From the NCBI GenBank assembly GCA_003260325.1, contig MOLU01000004.1, positions 39,577 through 103,576 on the forward strand: DNA of 64,000 nt. Reading direction: 5' to 3'. This DNA comes from Candidatus Gracilibacteria bacterium GN02-872 (GTDB lineage Bacteria; Patescibacteriota; Gracilibacteria; BD1-5; UBA6164). The notes under the pieces were generated by a model, which was not told the origin of the DNA, did no database searches, and saw only the letters and a program-made list of their open reading frames with translations. A program made the translations under genes and the position numbers. Positions 55,079 to 64,000 of this stretch are shown here, in pieces. The first letter of the stretch is position 1, and each line of letters starts with the position of its first letter.

Positions 55079-57010
55079 TTATTCAGTTAACTCAAATCAT
55101 AAATCTTTAAGTTTCTGCCTTTCTTCTCAATTTATCTCTATAAATAAATCTTTTTTAGAGTATTTTTTATCAAATAATCTAGAAAAATATTTTTCATTTT
55201 TATCAAAGTTTATCTCTTTTCTGAAGCATTTTTCATCTAAACAATAATCTCTTTTTCTAATAGTTTCAGTTTCTCAATAATTATCTTTTTTTATAAATCA
55301 TTTTGAAATAGCTTTCTCTACTACTTGATGCCAAATATAACCAGCTCAAGTTATTCAACTTACTCATTTCATTGGAGAATTATCGTTGTTTCAAACCCAA
55401 ACTAAAAGTAAGAAATTTTTACTGTAAGAAATAACAACATTATCTCTAAAATTTGAAGAAGTTCAGGTTTTTACAGCTTGATAAATAGAAGTATTTAAAA
55501 TTGAATTTACTCAAAAACTTAGATCTCTATTGTTTGGATTTTGTAAAATTTTATAAAGTAAATATTTATTTTCATCTACTTTTTTAGGTTTTTCTGAGAT
55601 TTTGTTTTCTACAAAAGAAAAATTTAATTTTCTATTTGGATTTGTTTCAAAATCAGGAATTAAGTTTACATAACTCAAAGCAAGATTATTTAAAGTTAAG
55701 CTTGCATTTCATAAAACCAAGCTATATCCAAAAAACTGATATTCATTTTCTAAAAATTTAAATCAATATTTTTTATAAAATTCAAAAACTTCTTTTAGTC
55801 AAATTTGCTTTGACAATCTTACAGTTGCATTATTTAAACTATTTCATAAAGCTTTTCAAAATCTAACTAATCAATACTCTTTTAAATTATAATTTTCAGA
55901 AAAATAAGTCTTCCCTTCACTAAAGGAATCGTAGCTTGAACTCAAATCAACTAAAAATTTATTTAAAGAAGCTCACTTTTCTAAAGCTAATAAATATAAA
56001 AAAGGCTTCATAGTGCTTCCTGGTTGTCTAAGAGCAGTTTGTAAAATATCTACTTGTCAGTCAATATTTTTACTATAAAAGTCTTTACTTCATAAGTAAA
56101 CTAAAACTTCCATTGTTTCTGGGTTTATAGCCAAAACTACTCAATTTGTAACATTTTTTGAATTTAGTTTAGAAATAGTTTTATTTAGAGTTTTTTGAGC
56201 AAAAGTCTGAAGTTCTGAATCTATTGAAGTTTTTCAAATACATTTTTTTGTATTTCAATTACAAAATTTGGAAGTTACAAAAGGAAATTTATCTATATTT
56301 TCCTTTTTGTTTAGATTTGTAATCTTTTTTTCAAAGTCAAAATTTAGTTTTGTTTTTATTCTTTCAAACACTTCAGAAAAGTTTTTTTCATTGATTGATT
56401 TAGTTCAAGGATTTCTAAGTAAAGCTAAAAGTAAAGTTATTTCTTCGTCTGTTAGATCATTTAAATCATATTTTCAAAAATACACTTCTATTGCTGAGTT
56501 TATTCAATATAAATTATTTCAAAAATAAATACTTTCTAAATAATTTTTTAGTATTTCATCTTTTGATTTAAAAATTGAGAAAAAAAATGCTAAATTTGCT
56601 TCTTTTAGTTTTTGCAAGTAAGTTCTTTTTTTCTTTAAAAAATATTTATTTTTTAGAAACTGTTCTGTTATGGTGCTTCCTCAAGAAGTAATTGCTCCTG
56701 AAGAAATATTTCCAGTTAAAGCTCTTAATTTAGCTAAAACATTTATTCAAAAGTGTGAATAAAAATTTTTATCTTCTATCAAAAGCAAGCTTTTTACAAA
56801 TTTTGAATTCAAATCTATTTTTCAAGGTTTTTGATATCAATAAGAATTTGCCTTATCAGTAATAATTGTTCAATTTCTGTCAATTAAAAAAATTATTCAT
56901 GGAGATTTTGAGTCATCAAAAAATAAAATGCTGTAAAAACACCAAATTTGAAAAACTATAAAAAGTATAAAAATTCCTAAAAATATTTTTTTAAACAAAT
57001 CTTTTTTCAT
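55079..57010 (-). CDS. pbpC: Bifunctional penicillin-binding protein, PBP1C-like
   Basis: 643 residues. N-terminal membrane anchor (about 6-26), GT51 transglycosylase with 'LLIEDKNFYSHFGINV' (catalytic Glu), 'GGSTITEQFLKN', then transpeptidase with Ser in 'RQPGSTMKPF' near 332, 'SLNNATVRL' (SxN type) and 'VKTGTSSNFRDN' (KTG) near 516. The C-terminal PbpC tail is short. Lies 81 nt downstream of a giant alpha-2-macroglobulin gene on the same strand, the same pairing as yfhM-pbpC in E. coli, which supports the PBP1C call. Confidence 0.9.
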
Positions 57011-57065
57011 TTTCTTTTAGCTTAAAAACTATTTTTATTATAAATATTTTTAGAATTAAAACAAC

Positions 57066-57093
57066 AAAAAAATAGAGAAATCTCTATTTTTTT
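57066..57093 (-). terminator. Hairpin between the A2M gene and pbpC
   Basis: Stem aaaaatagaga/tctctattttt with a short loop and A/T runs. It would reduce transcription into pbpC. Confidence 0.7.
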
Positions 57094-60000
57094 ATTTTAC
57101 TTTCACTTCTTTGAATGAAGTATTTGCATTTCTATCAGGATTATAAAGTTCTTTTACAATTGTAGGTGGAGCTAAAAAACTTCAAGTAAATCCTGCTTTG
57201 AAATAATATTCAAACTCAAGTTGTGTAGAAGATGTGTAAGTTACAGCTTGAATTAAATTTCAGTTTTTCTGAACATTAAACCAATTCCAATTATTATCAT
57301 TTGCAAAATTTGAAGAAACATTTAAAAATTTAGAATTGATAACTTGCGCAGTTGCAGGTAAATAATCAATCAAAGTTATCTGATTTCTGATATCTGAATT
57401 ATCAGTATTTACAGAAATTTTTACTTTATAAGTTTTTCCTTTTTCAAAATTTACTCAATCAACTCTTTTCAAAACTCAAGCACAATCATCATAAACTTCA
57501 GAATTTTGACATTTTAGAAGTTTATTTTCATCAACAACTTCAAAAATATCTTTTATAATTGAAGCTTTGTTTGCAAATGCTTTTACTTTTGTTTTGTCTT
57601 TTGGAAATTGTTTAAAGTTTAATCCGACAAAAGTAGGAGCTGAGCTTTGAGAAACAGCTTTTATATGTAGGCTCTCTCATTTTAAAATATCTGAAAGTTT
57701 ATAAGTATATTTTAAAATAGGGCTTTCTTTTGAAATACTTTTGTATCACCTTTCTCAGTGGCTTCAGATAGAGAAACCAAATCTAGAATTGTTATCTTTA
57801 TAAGTTTTTTCTAAATATTTGTTGAATGCTATCAGAACAGAATTTTTTGTTTCATTTGAAAAGTACCAGTTTGTCCAGTCTTGTTCATATAATTCTGATA
57901 CATACATTTCAGCATTTTTGAAATATTTCTCATCTCATAAATCAAGTAAAAGAGAAGTAAAATTCGCTTTTTCTAAATATTTATCCCAAGAATAAAAGTC
58001 TTTTCTTTCAATTTTTTCAAAGAAAGATTTATTTATAAGATCTATGTTTTTTGTGATTTCAGAAATATTTTTATCTTTTTCTTTTAATAAAGCAGAAGTG
58101 TAATTTATCAAAGAATATCTATTTATAGCATTTTCATCAAATCTTTTTTCTGGATTTTTTCACGCTTTTTTCAAGACTGTATAAATATTTGCTCTAATAC
58201 TTTCATCCCATTCTGAATCTCATAAGCTATTTTTATAAACATTTTCTAGATAATTTATAGCTTTTTCAATTATTCACTCTGAAACTTCTTTTTTATCCAA
58301 ATCAAATAAAGAATTTACAGTTAAGATTGTTAAATACTTACTTGAAGACCAACCATTAAAATAAGCAAATCCTCAGTCAGAGTTTTGGAATTCAGATAGT
58401 TTTTTTAGAGAATCTTTTATTTCTTCATTTCCCTTTTTCTCATCATAAATTTCTTTAAAAAATTTAGAGAATTTTTTTGCAATTAAGTTTTTGCTGATTA
58501 TTGAAGTATAATCATCAGCATCATAAAAATAAGGATCTTTAGACTTATTTTTTAAAATATTTTCAACTCAAATAATTTTATTATTTGCAAAAGTCAATTC
58601 CACAATTGTTTTGTCTGGATCAGTATTTTCAGGAATTTTGAAATCTAAATCCAAAGGATGATTTTCATCTAAAATAGCAAATTTTTGATGATTTGTTATC
58701 AAAAGTGGATTTTCTTTTATTTGAATAGTTTTTTCAATTTTATCACTATGCTCAGCATTATCTCAAATTGCGGAAATTATGTATTTTAAAGTTTCTTCAG
58801 AGTTTGATTTTACAACTATTTCAAAAGGAACATACTTTGTCTCTCAAGATTTTAGAATTACAGTTTGATTATTATTCTTTATTTCTAGATTCTTGTCATT
58901 TGAAACTGAAACTTTTAGAGTTAAATCTTTTCAAGAATTATTTGAAAGAGTTGCTCAAATTTCAGAAATATCTCAATCTCTCAAAATAAATGGAGTTCTA
59001 TCTTCTAAAACTAGAGCTTTTTTAACTTCAATAAATTTTTCATTGTATCAGAAATAATTGTCTTTTGAATTTGAAATTGCCATTATTCTGAAGCTTGTCA
59101 GATTATCTGGAAGCTTAAATTTTAGTTTAGCTTTTCCATTTTCATCAGTTATAACAGTTCAATAGAATGCCGTATTTTTAAAAATATTTCTAGTACTTAT
59201 AGCTGAATCTCATCATTTTAAATCTCCAAATCAACTTCCTCATACTATTCATTTTCTAGAAAAATAATAATTTCTTAGCATAGCAATGTTTGTCATACTT
59301 GTTTGGATAGAAAATGGATATTTTTGGTAAATGAATTCTAAAGTATTTGGATTTATATTTCCCATCAAGCTAATAAGCGAATCATCTACAACCATAACTG
59401 TTATTTCTGATTTTATAGCTTTTCAATTGGTATTTTTTACTTCTAAATCTATGTTTACATCCTCTCTTGGAGAATAGATATTTTTATCTGTTTTTAAGTC
59501 AATTTCAGCTTTTTTATCAGTTTTATCAATAACTATTTCTGTGTATCATACTTTATATTGTGGGACTTCTGATTCTAAATCTTCCATAAATACTCAAATA
59601 TATGAATTTGGAGCAAAGCTATCATTTACTTCTATTTCTTTAAAGAAAATATTTCATTCAACATCTACAAATTCATAATTTTTTACACTATCTCTTTCTG
59701 TAGTTAATAAAATTCTTGATTTTGAAACTGGAAGTCTTACAAGTATTTTTGCTTTTTCTCAAATTTTATAAGAAACTTTATCAGTTAAAACAGCAAGTTT
59801 ATTGTCATCTTTTACAGGATTTGAAGCATTTGCATTTTCAGAATAAGAAATAATTCAGAAATATTTTCTACTCCAAGAAAATAATTTATTTAAGCCAAAG
59901 TGTTCGTTTTCTATATTTAACTTTTGTGCTAAACAATAGGCATCTTTTATTTTTACTATGTTTTGTACTGCACGTATAGCTGATGAAACTTCTGATGATT

Positions 60001-62683
60001 CTACACAAATTTCATTACTGTCATCATAATTCAAAGAAATATCTTGTTTTTGCTCAAATTTATCCAAAACTGACTGAATGTCTTGATTTGATAATTTATT
60101 TGGATCTTCTATTTTTAAATATTTTGCGATTAAAGACTTATCAAGTGGTCCATATTCAAATAAATATTCTCAAGTTTTTACTACTTTATAATCAAGTTCA
60201 AGTTGTCACTTCTCGTTTACAGAAAAGTTTTTATCATTTACAAAGAAAATATTTTCTAAAATTTCTTTTGAATTATAAATATTTCTTTCAAATCAGTTTG
60301 CATCAACAACTTTTTGGTTTTTATACTCTTTCCTTTTTACAATAAAAATATAATTATTATTGTATTCTGGAAGCCATTTTCACTTTTGTAATCATCAAGT
60401 TATTTTAAATCTTTCTCAAGCTTTTACAAATCTAGATGAGGTTGAGAAAGTTAAATTATTATTTGGATTGTAGCTTTTCAGAGAATCAGGAAGTTTAGCT
60501 AAAACAGAGTTTGAAAAAGTATCTTCATCTCAAGAATCATTTGGAATATTTACCTCAACTATGTATTTATAATCATCAAATCTAGAAGAATAATCTATAT
60601 TTATATCAAAAGTTGCTTTTCAATTTGCATCCGTTGAAGCAGTTCAAGAAGTGTAAAACTCTTTTTGAGCTTCCCAAAAACATCAATAATAACAATCATC
60701 CCAATAGTCTTTTTCAAAATATTGTTGTTTATAGACATTGTAAGAAAAAGTTTTATTCGCAACAGATGCTCAATTATAGTATTTTGCATCAATAGAAGCT
60801 TTTATTTTAAAATTTGACAAATAATCTTTTGCTCAGAAGTATTTCTCAGAATCTTTTGTTTCAGTTATTTTTACGTATTCTCAGTTTAATCAAGAAGTTT
60901 CCAAAGAAACATTTGCTTTTATAATTGGTTTTTTAAATACTTCAACTGTAAAATCAGTATTTGAAATATATTCATCATTTTTACTTTTTATACTTAAATG
61001 ATAAACTCAATTTCCAGCTGTTTTAGGAATTTCAAATTTAGAAAAAAAGCTTCAAAATTCATTTGTTGTTACTTCTTCTGTCCTTTCTTCTAATCCTGGT
61101 CAATAGATAGATAATTGTAGTTTTTCTTTATTTGGAGCAGATAAATCATTGGAGTTCCTAATTATTCATTTTATATTCACTTCTTCTCAAGGTAAGTATA
61201 AAACTCTATCTGTAAATAAATGTCAATTTAATTTGTTATTGGACCAAGTTGATAAACTATATTCTTCTTCTCAATTATAACCAAAGTTCCAGGGTTCTAT
61301 TCATCAATTCCAAGTTGAAGACATATAAGAAATATGGTTTTCTCAAGTAGACTTTATAAAAAATGATTTTAAATCTTCTAAATAATCGTAATTGTCTTGA
61401 TCAGTTCTTTGAAAAGAATCATCTATTTTTAACTTTTCATCTAAATTTACTTTTAAAAATCAATCTTTATCAGTTTTTCAAAGAGAAGTCACATTTTTTA
61501 GAACTTCTCAATTTATAGGAAAATTGTAAGTCACTACTTCTTTCCCTTCGTGGTATTGACTACTTCATTCTATAAAATCGTTTAGGTAAGCAAAAATTTC
61601 CTGGTTTTCAAGTCATTTTCAAGTTTCTAAATCATTTACAAAGAATGTTGTGTCACCATTTTTTGCCATTTTCATCAAAATATTTGCATTTGATTTTCCA
61701 AAAAATATTGGATAATTATATTTTCAATTGTATTCATAATCATCTTTGTTTTGAAAAGAAACGAAAAATAATCAATTTTTATCTTTTAAATAATCATTGA
61801 AATCAAAAGCAAATTTGTTTAAAATTCATTCTTTTTTTTCTGATAAGTTTACTTCCTTTTCTTGACAATCATTTTTAAACTTTTCTAAATTTTCTAAAAA
61901 ATATTTTTTTGCAGAATCTTTGTCTTTTGTTGCTCTAAAAACTTCAACTTTTGCATAATTCTCTTCTGAAATTCTACAAATTTTTACTTTTGTATTTTGT
62001 TTTTCAGAAGCAAAATCTATTATTTCAAATTTTGGTAAATTTTTGCTTGTATAAAGTGTTACTGGATTTGTAACTCTAAATCAGAAATGTTTTTTTGCTG
62101 GAGTTGTAAACTCTAAATTTTTTAATTCTTCTTTTTTTCAATCAATATTTGAAACATAACTTAGTTTATATTTTGTTTCAGGCTTTAAATCAACATCTAG
62201 ATAAATTTGGCTATCACCAAACATAATATTTTCATCTTTTAATTCGACTTCTGGAGAAAAAACTAAAAGTTTTTTTAGAAAATTTTTGGCTTCTGCTTGA
62301 TAAATTGGATATTTTTGATTTTCTTTTGGTGTAGATCTAGCTTCAATAAAAATGTTCCAAATATTTGATAAAACAATTCTAGTTTTGAAATTATTATAAA
62401 TATTGAAATAGGAATCTACAGAAAGACTCGGAGAAAAGTTATTTTTTGCACAAATTTCTCTTTTTTTCTCTAAAGTTTCGGTAAAAACATAATTTTTTGA
62501 AAAATATTCACTTGAGCGACTAAGAATTTCTGGACAAGAATCAAGAGTAAGACTTTCTAAATCAAAAAACTTTTTACAGTAATTTAAAGATTCATCAAAT
62601 CAAGATTCATCAAAATACTTGTTATTTTTATATTCACTCTTATCAAAGCTCAGCCTTTTTTCTGATAAATTTAAAAAGCATAG
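57092..62683 (-). CDS. Alpha-2-macroglobulin family protein, 5' end disrupted
   Basis: The open frame is 1863 codons with no ATG in the first 153; the first Met is at 62224. Bacterial A2M features: long strings of beta-rich MG domains ('SPEVELKDENIMF', 'LEFTTPAKKHFGFRV', 'LYLPGEEVNIKG'), the MG7-like region 'VITDENGKAKLKFKLP', an all-helical complement-like domain ('NSDGGFAYFNGGSSSKY'), and a final MG10-type segment ending 'EVKVK'. The thioester site (CxEQ in the usual place) is replaced by 'KDPYFYDADDY', so it is a thioester-less form. No signal peptide precedes the first Met. Upstream the frame runs into the truncated AAA+ gene. In other bacteria A2M guards the envelope against proteases beside PBP1C, as here. 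Confidence 0.85.
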
Positions 62684-63986
62684 TTATATTATTTGATCAA
62701 GTGTTTATATAAGCATCTGGGGCTATATCTGTAAGTTTTATTTGGTAAACATCTGCTTCTACTTCATAAGCCAAAGCCTTTGCCAAGAGAGTTTTTCCAG
62801 TTCCAGGCTCTCCTTCAAGAATAATTCCTGAAGTTGTTTTTGCTCACCAAGAATCCATTATTTCTTTAGACTTAATTGATTTAATAATATTTTTCATTTC
62901 TTTTTTTGCAGTACTTTGACCTCAAACATCATTTAAAGTTATTGGTTCTTTCATTTCTACTCTTAGTGATTCAAACCTTGCAAACTCCTTTTCTTCTTTT
63001 TTAGAGTTTTTAGAATTTTTAATATTATTTCCAATTTTGTTTAAATTTAAGTTTAAATCTCAATCAAAATTACTTTCTCCTAAATACTCAACGAAATTTT
63101 TAGAAGAGAAACTAAAAATTCTTTGTTTATGTTCTATTCCTGAAACTTTTGCTAAGCTATTTATTAATTTTTGTCATGTAGAAAAAATAGAATCAATTAT
63201 TTCTTTATTTCAAAAGTCTTCATAATCATCTAGATTTTTTCAATCAATAAATATTTCAAAAACTTTATAAAAATCTTTTTTATTTTTTCAGTACTCATTT
63301 TTTAAATCTTGCAAATGAGAAATAGAAATTTTTGTTTCCTTAAAAATATAGTTTCAAGAATCATCTGATGAAAAAATCTTTTTTATAGTTTCTTTTAAAA
63401 CATCTGGTTTTATAATTTTTTGCTTTGAATCTTCTGATTTTTGTCTCACAGAAATGATAAATTTAAATTCTCAATTTGGATCATTTTCTATAAAACATTT
63501 TCAAAAAATTCATCAAATATCTAATTCTATTTTTTCAAGTCTTCCTTTCAAAACAAAGTTATCATAAATTCACTCAAGTTGTGGGCAAAAAATAGAGAAA
63601 AATCATTTTTCTCTTTTTAAAATATTTTCAACCCTTAATTCAGCTCTTTTTAAAATTCTTCTCAATTCATTATAAAATCCTTGAAAATCTCACTTTTCAG
63701 TATGGTTTGGTAATAAAACATTTTCTACTAAAAACTTTGTAAACATCTGATTTAAAGGAATACTTTTATCAAGCTCAACTCATCAAAGAATTCTAATTTT
63801 TTCAACTAATCAATTTATTCTATCTAATGAAAAATCATTACTTAGAATAAACTGTTTTATTGCAAATTCCAAAGTTTTTTCTCAGTATTCATTTAAAATA
63901 TTTGAATTCATAATTGGTATCAAATCTAGAACAACATCTCTGTTAATTTTTTGCTTATAAATCTGTTCAAATCTGCTTTTGTACAT
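62640..63986 (-). CDS. AAA+ ATPase, truncated after Walker A
   Basis: 448 residues from ATG (in-frame TAA four codons upstream) to TAA. Residues 1-330 are charged helices with no recognised domain. Then an AAA module starts, 'ITLNDVGGQSTAKKEM', Walker A 'EGEPGTGKTLLAKAL', 'VYQIKLTDIAPDAYIN' and 'ITMLFKFIRKKAEL', where it stops. Walker B, sensor 1 and the arginine finger are missing, exactly where 'xxIIFxDEID' should follow. The last 44 nt overlap the A2M frame. Probably broken by a deletion or a join; residual activity is unlikely. Confidence 0.75.
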
Positions 63987-64000
63987 AAACTTATTTTAAC

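Noticed and set aside
1..64000. Many genes broken by in-frame TGA as pseudogenes
   Set aside because: The breaks all fall at TGA, almost always at Gly positions, and the frames continue with intact motifs. Recoding explains this far better than decay.
1..64000. TGA as selenocysteine or tryptophan
   Set aside because: TGA occurs dozens of times per gene at conserved Gly positions, and TGG is used for Trp.

Overview
The window comes from an AT-rich bacterium that reads UGA as glycine (genetic code 25). This points to the candidate phyla Gracilibacteria (BD1-5) or Absconditabacteria (SR1) within the CPR/Patescibacteria. With UGA as stop nearly every gene falls apart. With UGA as Gly, textbook proteins appear, and UGA sits on invariant glycines: the FtsH P-loop, both glycines of the RuvC start 'GIDPG', the DHFR and ThyA cores. 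TAA and TAG remain stops. Most genes have no Shine-Dalgarno; their leaders are A/T-rich, often with a TTTTTAAA-like stretch just before ATG. The promoters I could read by eye mostly have a 16-nt spacer.

Layout. 1-6.8 kb: an unknown partial gene, HAD phosphatase, pth, tRNA-Arg(CCG), ruvC, a pseudopilin divergent from pilT, then folA and thyA. 6.9-10.9 kb: ftsH, a DedA protein, murD. 11.3-21.8 kb: a long minus-strand block with a UvrD helicase-nuclease, a secreted transglutaminase, a CtpA-type protease, two small membrane proteins, an N-terminally truncated DNA polymerase I, ndk, and two probable peptidoglycan-active enzymes. 22-28.8 kb: a U32 peptidase, ftsK, three tiny unknown genes, and a large secreted M23/PG-binding/SLH protein. 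29-33.5 kb: lgt overlapping a rhomboid gene, a CapA-like protein, an ABC-F ATPase. 33.9-39.1 kb: a compact minus-strand operon rpmF-nusB-rnc-yggT-ftsW-mutS'-holA, in which MutS has no ATPase half. 39.3-44.9 kb: a two-component system, a secreted coiled-coil protein, a UDP-GlcNAc 2-epimerase, an SPFH protein. 45-55 kb: UvrD/PcrA, TlyA, a phosphodiester glycosidase-like protein, an RlmD-like methyltransferase, a second PilT-like ATPase with a cNMP-binding protein, SufS. 55-64 kb: a PBP1C-like synthase beside a giant alpha-2-macroglobulin, whose 5' end collides with a truncated AAA+ ATPase.

How it works together. Housekeeping is normal but streamlined. Accessory content is dominated by cell-surface and envelope functions: type IV pilus retraction, peptidoglycan hydrolases and synthase, secreted proteases, A2M, SLH anchoring. 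That fits a host-attached or predatory small cell, though this is inference.

The most unusual signal is three isolated small genes (33573-33815, 45006-45398, 51382-51723). They contain no UGA glycine codon at all, although about 85% of glycines are UGA in a neighbouring gene. Each has a perfect TTGACA/16 nt/TATAAT promoter and a strong GGAG(G) ribosome site, features absent from surrounding genes. They look like a dispersed set sharing one expression cassette and readable under both the standard code and code 25.
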